Positions 8,581 to 18,150 of a stretch of DNA of 64,000 nt are shown here, piece after piece (positions within the stretch are counted from its first letter, which is position 1; every line of letters begins with the position of its first letter). Source of the stretch: Candidatus Schekmanbacteria bacterium (GTDB lineage: Bacteria > CSSED10-310 > JACPHN01); NCBI GenBank assembly GCA_016188575.1, contig JACPHN010000112.1, positions 1 through 64,000 on the forward strand, in the 5' to 3' direction. The translations under genes were made by a program, and so were the position numbers. The notes below the pieces were generated by a model. That model did no database searches, had not been told where the DNA came from, and worked only from the letters and a program-made list of their open reading frames with translations.

Positions 8581-11500
8581 TCATTCGCTCTCCCGAGATG
8601 GACATCGACGTGGCGTCCGAGGCTGGTTTCGAGCATACCGCCGGCGCCGCCGCAGCACCAACACCAGCGCCACGGTCGCCGCCGCGAGTCCTGATGCGCC
8701 TATCGGGACCCCTGCGCTCAAGGCTGTCATGTCAAGGGTCTGGGTCAACGCTCCACTCCACGCCTGGACCGTGAACGGATGCGCGCCCTGGGCCAGGGAT
8801 GAGTCCCCAAGTACCTGCAAGCTCGTGTCGGACGAGGCTCCCGCAGAAAGGTCGAGCTTCCCCGGATTGAAGCTGCAGTAGAGTCCAGAGACGAGATTTG
8901 GGCACTGAAAGCGCATCACGCTGTCCATGGCGCAGGCCGAGGAGACGGTGCAGGTCGATGTTGCGTAGACGCCCGACGCGACCGCTAGCGAGCTGGGGTC
9001 GCAGGCGAGAGTGAAGCTGAGCGGTGCACTCTGCGCAACCAGGGTCGTGGTGTCCGCCGCGCCAGGTGCGTCCTCCACATTGTTCGCCAAATCGCGAGCC
9101 ACCGAGTAGAACGCGTAGGTTCTGCCCGGCACTCCGTGAAAGACTTCGGAGGTATTGTCGGTCTGCTGGAGCCAGGCCACGGAAGCTGCGCCGTCCTCGG
9201 ACACGTAGACGGAATAGTCCTGGATACCCGAAACGGTGTCGCTGCCGGACCACTGTACCTGGAAGCAGGCGGCGCTCTGGGAAGCCGCCAGAGCTTGCAC
9301 CTGGCTGACCGGCTTGTCGTTGTCGACCGTGTTGAGCCATTCCGGCGTGTCTATCGGGGGATTGGAGTCAAAGACTATCCTCGCCTCGTTCCGAACTTCG
9401 GTACCGTCGGGCAGCGCAGGTTGGAGGTCGACGACAAGGGAAACAAAGCCCTGACCTGCGGGCGGCTCGACGTTGGCCGGCAGGAACCCCGCCAGGGGAT
9501 CGTCGGGCGGCAGTCCCGTAACGGGATCGATGGACTGAAACGTCCAGGTGACCGTACCACTACCCGTATCCAGTGCCGCACTCAGCCGTACCCGCAGGTT
9601 CATGTCCGGACGCAAGTCCACTTCCGTGGCGTAGCTGGTTGCTCCAGGGGGCGCCTCGAGGACGCGGTCGCCAAAACCCATGGCGCCGAGCCGAAAGCTA
9701 GCCAGATCCAAGGTCGTGGCATCGAGCTGGTCGGTCACGACCACCGCTTGCGCCGGTGCCGTGGCGGATGGGAGGTTTTCGAACTGGATCAGGTACGGCA
9801 GGGGCTCGGTACCCGAAAAGTACCGGGAATCGCCAGCACCATCGGGTCCCCCTTTGTCGTTGGGATCGGAGGAGGAAACGATTTGCGTACGTTTCCGAGA
9901 TTCGCGAACCTTGATGGCCCACCTTTCGCAATCACGTAGCGCCAGGGCAATGTCGACGCCTGTCTGCACGGCCTGAATACCCGCCACCAGGACCCACGAG
10001 GCCCCTGGCGTACAAAGCACCGCCAGCTTCGCGACCCCCATCATGGTTTGGAAAAAGGAGATCGAATCATGCGTCGTGTCCTGGGTCCCGAGCGAGCTGG
10101 TGATCTGGTCGGCGAAACCATCGCCAGTGAGCTTGATGGCTTCTTCCAGGCATTTTGCTCCGGGAATGAAGCCTAGAATATCGCTCACCACCTTCTGTAG
10201 GGCCTTGATGCAGTCCACTGCCTCGGGCGACATCAGAGCCATCGCTCGTTGTCCGGGCCCGCCAGGAGAGTACGATTCCAGCACGGAGCTTCCCATCCAG
10301 GCGTGCACGTCAAACTCGCGGCCCAGGTACTGGGGATCTGTCGGCATCTTCAGCGCAAAGCGCAACTGACCAGCGCCGGGTGGGATCGCCATCAACAAGA
10401 GCGGGACGATGGTTTCCGCGCTCGTGTTGTACGAGATGGGAACCTGGGTCCAATCGATGGGGTCGGGATCACCGGGCACGACTGGATCCGTAACGTCAAA
10501 AAACGGGGTCATCGTCAGCCAATTGGGAAAGGCAATCCAGAGGGGCATACCATAGGCGTTTACGTTGCCATCATTGCGATACGCGATGCCAAAGCCGGGC
10601 AGCGCCCCGGCGCGCGCCCGGGTGGGGCCGAGCACGACGACCGAAAAGGTCGGATCCCTGCCCGGCTCGACGGTGAACGCGGAGGCGAGACTGGCGGTGG
10701 AACCATCGGGGTTGGTGACCACGACGTCCCATGAGCCCTGCTCCTTGCCCAGCAAGTCGAAGGTGGCCTTGACCCGATTCGGGCTGAGATACCCAATCGG
10801 ATACGCAAGAATGTCGGTCTGTCCAGATCGCACCAGCTTGACCGAGACCCCGCTTTGAAAGCTTATGCCGGCGATCGTAACAAATGCGGTGATACTTCCG
10901 GTATCCCCCCCGCGGTTCGGGCTGATAGCGCCGAGGGTTCCCGTGCACGTTGCGCGCTCGCTTGCAGCCACGCCTTCGTACTGCCGCGCGGGCGAGTCGG
11001 TATTCTCCGTGACGGTCGGAGCGGGAGCATCTCCGCACCGCGAGATGACCGATGCCGCCGTCGCAGTGGCGCCGAGAGTGATGTCGACGGCAGTGGAGCT
11101 CAAGGGTTGCGTGGTCGAGGAGCTGATACTAACCGTGGCCAGCCCATCGACGGGGCTGAAGCAAGCATCGGTCCCGCAGGACGACGAGAGGAAGCCCGTG
11201 GAGTCGGCGCGGGACAGCCAGAAGTCCTTGTTGCCATAGAAGTCCCACACCCCGCCCCAAGCATGTCCACCGTCGAGGGTCCGCGCGGAGGCGTAGGCAC
11301 CGGCCGTAATGGTATCGTCGTCGCCGTACAACCTTTGCCACTGGATGTCGCCGTTCGAATACAGCTTCAGTGCCAGCGTCTTTTCCCAATCCCAGCCCGA
11401 GACGAGATAGCCTCCATCCGCTGCCGCCTCGACAAAGAAAGCGGCCTCCCCGCTCTCCCCACCGTACGTTCTTTGCCACTGAAGGATCCCCGACGAATCG

Positions 11501-12522
11501 AGCTTCGTTACCCAAACGTCGCGGCTTCCCGCGCCGAAGGACTCCGTTTGACCGGCCGTGACATAGCCGCCGTCCCACGCCAGTGCAATCTCGTTCATGG
11601 AGTCATAGCCGGTCCCGCCTAGGGTTCTTTCCCACTCAAAACTGCCTGAGTCGGTCATTTTGCCGATCCACACGTCAAAGTCAGCCTCGAGGGTAAAGCC
11701 TCCAACAATGAACCCGTCCCGCGTCTGGTGGACAATCTGCGCTATCCAGTCGCCCACGTACTCCTTCTGCCACACGATGTCCCCTGCGGCGTCGAACCGG
11801 TATCCATACACCCCGACGCCCACGGCAAAAGCAATGAACCCACCGTCAGAGGTCGCGGCGCCAGCAATGAAACCTTCGCCCGCGGCGCCGGCATCAATGC
11901 GCTTGTTCCACAAGTAGTCTCCCGTCGAGCTTATCTTGAAGATCCACAAGTCGTCCTCGCCGGGAGTAGCTCCTTCCGTTCTTCCCGCGACGATGAAAGT
12001 CCCGTCGGGCGTCATGTCCATCGCTCCAAACTCCTCAGTACCGGTGCCGCCAAACCGCTTTTGCCATTGAGTCGTGCCGGATGAATCCACCTTGAGTATC
12101 CAGACATCTTCATCCGCCTCCCCGCCAGCCACAAAACCTCCGTCTGCGGTCTGTTCGAGGTACAGGCAGGTCTCGAGGCCTCCCAGATCGAAAGTCTTGG
12201 CCCATTGCGTTGCGGCACGGGCGGTTGGGCGTGGCGCAGCGAGATCCGCGCTGACGGGTCGACTCTGCGCACGGCTTGACCGGTTCAGTCCAAGTTGTCT
12301 CCCTGGTCGTCCGTCCTCTGCGTACCGCCGTGTGCGCTCCAACGCATGAAGGCTGTAGCGATCCATCGTGTGCAAGGACGGCGAATCCGAACCTCTGTCG
12401 GAACGAACCGCGCCGCCGACAGGCACAACCTTGGCCTGTCCGCGGCCACCGGGCTCGGCGTAACTGACTGTCACCAGAGCGACGGCGGAACAAAGACCAA
12501 CCAGAAACATCCGGGTACTCAT
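8581..12522 (-). CDS. Secreted beta-propeller / IPT / repeat surface protein with C-terminal anchor
   Basis: The 1313-residue product starts with a signal peptide (MSTRMFLVGLCSAVALVTVSYA). ATG 12522 is preceded by GAGGAG; a longer frame from 12612 would run into the next gene. The first 450 residues hold about seven degenerate blade repeats of the form WQ+.YGG, DGGY.VAG.T, D.WI.K.D..G, a known secreted beta-propeller repeat. Next comes an IPT/TIG-like domain (VTNPDGSTASL), then a conserved SSDPND..G domain seen in large surface proteins (with NEARIVFDSNPPIDT), and fibronectin-like folds. The C-terminus (VPIGASGLAAATVALVLVLRRRRRYA) is a hydrophobic segment followed by arginines, like IPTL/PEP-CTERM sorting tails. 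It is probably exported and anchored at the envelope; its ligand is unknown. It is collinear with the next four genes. Confidence 0.85.
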   Translation of the reverse strand: MSTRMFLVGLCSAVALVTVSYAEPGGRGQAKVVPVGGAVRSDRGSDSPSLHTMDRYSLHALERTRRYAEDGRPGRQLGLNRSSRAQSRPVSADLAAPRPTARAATQWAKTFDLGGLETCLYLEQTADGGFVAGGEADEDVWILKVDSSGTTQWQKRFGGTGTEEFGAMDMTPDGTFIVAGRTEGATPGEDDLWIFKISSTGDYLWNKRIDAGAAGEGFIAGAATSDGGFIAFAVGVGVYGYRFDAAGDIVWQKEYVGDWIAQIVHQTRDGFIVGGFTLEADFDVWIGKMTDSGSFEWERTLGGTGYDSMNEIALAWDGGYVTAGQTESFGAGSRDVWVTKLDSSGILQWQRTYGGESGEAAFFVEAAADGGYLVSGWDWEKTLALKLYSNGDIQWQRLYGDDDTITAGAYASARTLDGGHAWGGVWDFYGNKDFWLSRADSTGFLSSSCGTDACFSPVDGLATVSISSSTTQPLSSTAVDITLGATATAASVISRCGDAPAPTVTENTDSPARQYEGVAASERATCTGTLGAISPNRGGDTGSITAFVTIAGISFQSGVSVKLVRSGQTDILAYPIGYLSPNRVKATFDLLGKEQGSWDVVVTNPDGSTASLASAFTVEPGRDPTFSVVVLGPTRARAGALPGFGIAYRNDGNVNAYGMPLWIAFPNWLTMTPFFDVTDPVVPGDPDPIDWTQVPISYNTSAETIVPLLLMAIPPGAGQLRFALKMPTDPQYLGREFDVHAWMGSSVLESYSPGGPGQRAMALMSPEAVDCIKALQKVVSDILGFIPGAKCLEEAIKLTGDGFADQITSSLGTQDTTHDSISFFQTMMGVAKLAVLCTPGASWVLVAGIQAVQTGVDIALALRDCERWAIKVRESRKRTQIVSSSDPNDKGGPDGAGDSRYFSGTEPLPYLIQFENLPSATAPAQAVVVTDQLDATTLDLASFRLGAMGFGDRVLEAPPGATSYATEVDLRPDMNLRVRLSAALDTGSGTVTWTFQSIDPVTGLPPDDPLAGFLPANVEPPAGQGFVSLVVDLQPALPDGTEVRNEARIVFDSNPPIDTPEWLNTVDNDKPVSQVQALAASQSAACFQVQWSGSDTVSGIQDYSVYVSEDGAASVAWLQQTDNTSEVFHGVPGRTYAFYSVARDLANNVEDAPGAADTTTLVAQSAPLSFTLACDPSSLAVASGVYATSTCTVSSACAMDSVMRFQCPNLVSGLYCSFNPGKLDLSAGASSDTSLQVLGDSSLAQGAHPFTVQAWSGALTQTLDMTALSAGVPIGASGLAAATVALVLVLRRRRRYARNQPRTPRRCPSRESE

Positions 12523-12599
12523 CCTTGTTGTGCTCCTCGAGTGAAGTTTCGTCCTTAGTTTCGGTCCGGCCCCGCGGATGGTGCCGCGGGGCCGGTGGG

Positions 12600-15500
12600 T
12601 CAGCGGCGACATGGCGCCTCACCCCGGCGCGCCGCTCGGCGCACGCGGCTCCCGAGCACCCCGATCGCCAGAGCCCCGGCAACCAGGCCGAGGAGCGGAA
12701 CGGGGAACGGCCCACCGCCGTCCACCGCGAGCGTGACGAGGACGATGGCGGGGGTTCCCGCCTCCGCTCCGGGCGCGGTGATTCTGACACTCCCGAAGTA
12801 GGCGCCCGCCGCGAAACCGCTCGGATCGACGCTGACTGAAAGCGTGGCGGGGGTGGTGCCCGAGGTGGCGTCGAGCCCGATCCAGGGCTGGTCGGCGGCG
12901 GCGGTCCAGGCCAGCTCGGCCGGCCCGCTGTGGCTGATCCCCACCTCGAGGGGTGCCGGCAGCGCCCCCCCCGACTCGAAGATGAAGGGCAGCTCTGCCG
13001 GCCCGATGCTCAACGTCACGGGATCGGCAGGCGCCTCCCGCAGGATCGTAATGACCCGGGTCGCCCACCCGGCGCGGGCGGTGCTGTCCTGGGCCGCCAG
13101 CGTCAGCGTGTGGGAACCCTCGGCCAGGGTCTCGGCGCCAATCGGCAGCTCCGCGCCCGAGCCGAGCGCCCCTGCGACATCGGAGCTCCAGGTCAAGGCC
13201 GTGTCGGGCAAGGTCCCGTCCTCGAGGTCGATCGCGGAACCTTTGAGAATGACGAGCTGGTTGCCGGAATAGACCTCGTCTTCCAGCGGCGCGTCGATGG
13301 TGACGACCGGCCCGTGCTCGGGGATCGTCAACGGTGTCGCCGTACGCCCCTCCACCGTGCGGAGCCCATCGCTCGCCAGCACGCGGAAGAGCGCCGCGGC
13401 CGCGGGGTAGGTGTCCAGGTAGACCTCGAAGGCCGGCTCGGGAAGCAAGGTGGTGAGCATAAGCCAGGACGCGCCGCCGTCCCGGCTCCACTCGACCCGG
13501 TAGGAGAGCGGATCGCCGTCGGCGTCGGCGGCGGTCCAGCGGAGCCAGGTCCGGCCGTCAGCCTCGGTGACGACGTCCTGAACCGAGATCGTCGGCGCCG
13601 TCGAAGAAAGGCGTCGCTCGGAGACGAGCACGCCGTCACGGAGGATGGCGACCCGGGAAACCCCCGCCACCCACGGCACGGTCAGCACGAAAACCTGCCC
13701 GGATTGCTCGGTAAGCTCGTCGGGAGCGAAGGAGGTGGTGGAGAGCAGAGCGCCGGCGGCGTCCTCGAAGCGCAGCTCGTAGCTACCCGGCGAGGGCGCC
13801 TCGAGCTCCGCCTCGACCGTGAAGATCGGGTCGAGCGTCACGACCCCATCGGGCCCGACTTCGCCGCTTACCACGTACACAGCCTGCACCGCCCGCTCGC
13901 CGGGCGGCGCGGCGGGAGGAGCCACCCGCAGCTTGTCGTATACAGAATCGTAGTCCTGCCGCGTGATCCAGCGAGACGCGAAATAGCCCATGAGCTCGGT
14001 ATGCACCAGGCCGTCCTTGACGACGAGCGATCGTCCTTCGGCGTAGGTGGCGGCAAACAAGTCGCGATTCAGCTTGTCCACTGCGGGCCTGCTGACCCGG
14101 CAGTTTTCGGAAAACGGTTGCCGCGGGTTCTGGTCGGCCACGCCACAAGCGACGTGGGTGAGACCGAAGCAATGGCCGAGCTCATGCGCGACCGTAGTGG
14201 CATCGGTGGCGTACGTGGCCGCCACCCGTGACGGAGTGCCCTTTGCCTGTCCGTTCGGATTCCACTCCCACGCCTCGATCTTGCCATCACCATTGAGATC
14301 GACCCTGAACGACTGGTAATCGGCGAGCACGGCCATTGTGTAGCCCGGGCCTGGGTCGATGGTCTTGAGGAGGGCGTTCAACTTCGGATTGCCGATGGGG
14401 TAGGAGCTCGCGGCGTCGTCCCAACGGCGCGTCGGCGCTTCCTGGACGCTCACGCTCGAGAGCGGGTGCTGGTGCCGGACTTCCCGCGCCGCGGCCCTCA
14501 AGTCGCCGGCCGTAGGCCGGTGCTCCCGCTTCGCGCCGTCCTTCCAGACGACGGGGACGAGGAGCAACGAGATCGACTTGCGCGGTTTGAACGCAACCGA
14601 GACCTTGCAGTTCCTGGTCTGCGTGGTGCCCGCCAGGTCGATCTCGGTGCACCCGAAGGCGTGTTCCCCGGCGCCCCGGAGCTCGAAGTCGAGCGTGTCG
14701 GTCGCCCAATTCCGTGGAATCGCAAACCACAGCCCGTCGCGGGGAAGCATCTGGTTCGGGCTGCCCGTCACCGTGGTCCGAATGTTCATCGGCTTGAGGG
14801 CGATGAGCCTGTCGCCGCCGCGCCTCACGATGAGCTCCCCCTCGACGCCGTCCCAACTCTTCTTGCCGGAGGTCGTGCTTTTCCTGAGATGGGCGCGGAC
14901 GATCGTGTCTCGCTCGGATACGAAGACAGACTCGTTTTTGAGGCTCTGGATGCCTTGCGTCACCTCGAGGGCGTAGAGCTCGAGAGGAGAACAGGCGGAC
15001 ACCTCCGACGTGTTGTTCTGCTCGTCGGTCGCCGTCGCTGTCAGGTAGAAATCGCTGGCGTTGCTGGCCGGGATGTCGAAGCTCGCGTCGCCGTCCGCGT
15101 CCGTCGTCACGTCCAGGCTCACCCGAGACAGCGTCTGAGCCCACTTCTCGGAGCAGGAGTTGCTCCGGAAGATCTCGATGCGGTACTTCTTGCCGGGCTC
15201 GGAGCTCAGGCTGCCGTGGATCAGGGCGGTGCCGCTGTCGACGGCCATCGCGACCAGCGGGTGGTTCTGGAGGTTGTTCGGCCCCGTGTCGGCGTCCTGC
15301 TCGTCGTTGGGCGTGAGGCCGTCAACCCAGTTGTTGACCGTGCCGAGCAGGAGCTCGATCGGCAGCCCGTCGTTTTCGAAGATCGAGTTGCCGAGCACGG
15401 CGTTGCCGGTCCCGCAGGAGATGCTGACGCCGGCACCCGAGGCAGTGCCGAAGCGCTTGTTGTAGGCGATCACGTTGCACGACTTGTCGCACTTGCCGGT

Positions 15501-17867
15501 CGTCACGTCGGTCCCGCCGATCGTGTTGTCGCTCGGACAGACAGTGGCCCCATAGTAACTGCCGAAGCTGATCCCGTCCGCCCCGTTGGGGAGCTTCTTC
15601 AGGAAGTCGCCGGAGGCATCGACGCCGATGTAGTTCCCCTGGATCTTGTTGCCGGTTGCCGGACGATCGCCGCCGGTGGCGAGCTCGATGCCGTAGTACT
15701 TGTTCCCGGAGATCACGTTGCGCAGCGCGGCCGTCGTGCCGCCGATAGTCAGGTCCGTTACGGAGCCGAGCTGGAAGCCCCGGTTGTTCTCGACGGCCGT
15801 GGTGCCGTCGGCGGACGTGCCGACGTAGTTGCCCTGGATGAGCGCCCCCTCACCCTCCGCCATGAAGAGACCCGCGCCCTTGGCGCCGGAGATGACGTTG
15901 CGCGCGTTGGCGTCCGCTCCCCCCACGATCGTCCCGGTGCTTTGCGAGATATCGAGGCCGATTCCCAGGTTCAGCCCCTTGGTGCCGGACTTGTCGATCC
16001 CGATGTAGTTGCCGATCACCTTGACGTTGCTGCCGGTCACACTGACGTTCGTCCCGGAGTTGCCTGCCGCGACGTTGCGCGCTTCGGGCGTGGTGCCGCC
16101 GACGGTGCTGCTCGAGCCCCACATGGCGACGCCGTTGCCCGGCCCCGCGGATGCGTCGCCGGCCGAGTTCGTGCCGACATAGCAGCCCTCGACGGTGCTG
16201 TCGTCGCCCGACATCGCCAGCCCCGAGTTCTCTTTTCCCTCGCCGTTGATGACGAGATTCCTCACCTTGGAGGCAGCCCCCCCCAGATAGACGATGCCGC
16301 TGATCACCACGGCCCGCGATCCCCCGCCGTCGAGAGTAACGGAGCTAATGGTTGAGACGCCAGACTCGCCGGTGTCGATCCTCGCGCCCGCCCCGAGGTT
16401 GAACGTGATGGTGTCCATGCCATCGCTGACATCCGCTTCCTGGAGCGCGGCGCGCAGCGTGCAATTGCCGTCGCTGTCCGCACAGACGCCGTCCGTGGTG
16501 TCGCGGTCCGACGTGTCGGCGGTCGAGTTGACAGAGAAAGATGCCCGCGGCACCGAGAGCCAGACGACTGGTCCAGGGGTGCCGGACTCGAGGAGGACGA
16601 GATCATCCACGGCATCGACGTTGAGCTGCATCGGCAGCGCGGCCACTACGGCGCCCCCGGCCGGGAGCAGCCCGAGCGACCGCGGCGTGCGGGCGGCCGG
16701 CCGCGCGCCGGCGTCGAGGACGAGCACCTCGGTCAACTGGGCATCCGGGTCGCCGACGATCAGGTCCTCGGCCGGCGACGCGGAGACGCGCGCGGCCGCG
16801 AGGAGCTGACGCCCCGCACCTTGCGTCGTTCCCCGGGAAGCGCGGGCGGTGGCGACGCCCGCCGCAAAGCCGCCTTCGGCAGCATGATAGAGGCGCAGGC
16901 CGCCGTCGGCGGCGACCGCGGCGACCTCGTGCCGACCCTCCGGCGCGCCTGCCAGGAAGTCTCCGATCGCCAGCCCGGCGACCTCGGCCCCGACCGCGAT
17001 CCGGCTCAGCCTGGCGGCCGGCACGGCGGCCTGCCGCCAGGCCGTGTCGGACAGGTGGCGATCGCGACCGTGCACGATGACGATCTCGGTGCCGGCGGCA
17101 ACCGCAACGTCGACCGCCAGGTCATCGTCGAGCCAACCGAGCGCGAGGGCGGTGGCCGGCCGGGGCAGCGCGACAACCTCCGGCGATGCTGCCAGGGCGC
17201 CATGCGGCCCCTCGAAGATGCGCAACTGGGCGCCGGAATCTCCGGTGATCCCGACGAGCAGGTCATCGATCCCGTCGCGACGATTGAAGTCGCCGGCGGC
17301 GAGCACCGTCAACCGGCCGCCGGCAGCCAGGACGCGCGGGGCGCCGAGCCCGCCGTGCCCATCGGCACCGAACGCGAGCACCTCGGGCCCGCCGCTGTCG
17401 GCGACGACGACCTCCGGAGAGCCGTCCGCGTCGAGATCGCCCGACGCGATGAACGCCGGCCGGATCGCCACCGCGAACGCCCGGGCGTCTGGCAGGAAGG
17501 GCGCGTCGCTGCCCTCGCCGCGGGCGCGACGCGCCCGAGCGGCAGCCGTCTCCGGCCAGAGCGAATCAATGTTGCCGCGGTAGACGACGAGCTGGCCGCC
17601 GCCGCCGGTGCCGTAGGCGGCGACGAGGTCGGGCACCCCGTCGCCGTCGAGGTCGGCCGCGGCGAGGCCGAGCGGTTCCCACTCGCCCGCGGCGAACCCG
17701 TCGGCGGCCCCCAGGTCACGACCCGCAACGCCGATCTCCACGCGATCGCGCAGATGGAGCCAGGGCGCGGAGCCTGGCCCCGCTCCCGGGGTGCCCGCGA
17801 CTGCCGCCGAGGCGGCCGCGAGCTGCAGGAGTGCCAGGGACAACAAGACTCTGTGCGCTCGACCCAT
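12600..17867 (-). CDS. Giant secreted mosaic: FG-GAP propeller, beta-helix, metzincin-like protease, BACON domain
   Basis: This 1755-residue exported protein has a signal peptide (MGRAHRVLLSLALLQLAA...). ATG 17867 is chosen because GGAGG lies five bases upstream; a GTG four codons earlier has none. Residues about 60-430 carry FG-GAP/VCBS-type repeats (AAADLDGDGVPDLV, SGDLDADGSPEVVV). Residues 446-480 match a CSLREA-type motif (DSDGNCTLRAALQEA) leading into a right-handed parallel beta-helix (repeated N.I.GN.IG.D.SG). A zinc-protease signature HELGHCFGLTH at 1228-1238 has the metzincin HExxHxxGxxH spacing. Ig-like domains and a BACON-like domain (ELAWTAAADQPWIGLDATSG) follow. The tail is a hydrophobic helix ending RVRRAARRGE, again an anchor. 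Possible roles are surface adhesion or glycan binding combined with proteolysis. The domain calls are firm; the biological target is not. Confidence 0.88.
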   Translation of the reverse strand: MGRAHRVLLSLALLQLAAASAAVAGTPGAGPGSAPWLHLRDRVEIGVAGRDLGAADGFAAGEWEPLGLAAADLDGDGVPDLVAAYGTGGGGQLVVYRGNIDSLWPETAAARARRARGEGSDAPFLPDARAFAVAIRPAFIASGDLDADGSPEVVVADSGGPEVLAFGADGHGGLGAPRVLAAGGRLTVLAAGDFNRRDGIDDLLVGITGDSGAQLRIFEGPHGALAASPEVVALPRPATALALGWLDDDLAVDVAVAAGTEIVIVHGRDRHLSDTAWRQAAVPAARLSRIAVGAEVAGLAIGDFLAGAPEGRHEVAAVAADGGLRLYHAAEGGFAAGVATARASRGTTQGAGRQLLAAARVSASPAEDLIVGDPDAQLTEVLVLDAGARPAARTPRSLGLLPAGGAVVAALPMQLNVDAVDDLVLLESGTPGPVVWLSVPRASFSVNSTADTSDRDTTDGVCADSDGNCTLRAALQEADVSDGMDTITFNLGAGARIDTGESGVSTISSVTLDGGGSRAVVISGIVYLGGAASKVRNLVINGEGKENSGLAMSGDDSTVEGCYVGTNSAGDASAGPGNGVAMWGSSSTVGGTTPEARNVAAGNSGTNVSVTGSNVKVIGNYIGIDKSGTKGLNLGIGLDISQSTGTIVGGADANARNVISGAKGAGLFMAEGEGALIQGNYVGTSADGTTAVENNRGFQLGSVTDLTIGGTTAALRNVISGNKYYGIELATGGDRPATGNKIQGNYIGVDASGDFLKKLPNGADGISFGSYYGATVCPSDNTIGGTDVTTGKCDKSCNVIAYNKRFGTASGAGVSISCGTGNAVLGNSIFENDGLPIELLLGTVNNWVDGLTPNDEQDADTGPNNLQNHPLVAMAVDSGTALIHGSLSSEPGKKYRIEIFRSNSCSEKWAQTLSRVSLDVTTDADGDASFDIPASNASDFYLTATATDEQNNTSEVSACSPLELYALEVTQGIQSLKNESVFVSERDTIVRAHLRKSTTSGKKSWDGVEGELIVRRGGDRLIALKPMNIRTTVTGSPNQMLPRDGLWFAIPRNWATDTLDFELRGAGEHAFGCTEIDLAGTTQTRNCKVSVAFKPRKSISLLLVPVVWKDGAKREHRPTAGDLRAAAREVRHQHPLSSVSVQEAPTRRWDDAASSYPIGNPKLNALLKTIDPGPGYTMAVLADYQSFRVDLNGDGKIEAWEWNPNGQAKGTPSRVAATYATDATTVAHELGHCFGLTHVACGVADQNPRQPFSENCRVSRPAVDKLNRDLFAATYAEGRSLVVKDGLVHTELMGYFASRWITRQDYDSVYDKLRVAPPAAPPGERAVQAVYVVSGEVGPDGVVTLDPIFTVEAELEAPSPGSYELRFEDAAGALLSTTSFAPDELTEQSGQVFVLTVPWVAGVSRVAILRDGVLVSERRLSSTAPTISVQDVVTEADGRTWLRWTAADADGDPLSYRVEWSRDGGASWLMLTTLLPEPAFEVYLDTYPAAAALFRVLASDGLRTVEGRTATPLTIPEHGPVVTIDAPLEDEVYSGNQLVILKGSAIDLEDGTLPDTALTWSSDVAGALGSGAELPIGAETLAEGSHTLTLAAQDSTARAGWATRVITILREAPADPVTLSIGPAELPFIFESGGALPAPLEVGISHSGPAELAWTAAADQPWIGLDATSGTTPATLSVSVDPSGFAAGAYFGSVRITAPGAEAGTPAIVLVTLAVDGGGPFPVPLLGLVAGALAIGVLGSRVRRAARRGEAPCRR

Positions 17868-18150
17868 ACCTACCTCCACTGTTGAAGATCGCGGCGATTC
17901 TCATGCCGCTCGCCCCGGAACGGATTCGCAGATGCCGGCACCGGCGCGTCTGCAGCGGGCCGGGACGCCGGCACCTCGGCGGTGGCAGCGGCGGTGCTCC
18001 CGGCAACCGTCGCGGTGGCCGCGGCACCTGAAAGCCGGCACCCCGTTGTCAGTGGTACCCGGCGCGGGGCCGTGGGAGGATAGTCCTCCGCGGGAGATTC
18101 CCCAAACCGCCCCGTCGCCGCTTCCTGCGACCCGGTGCCACGCCCATCGC

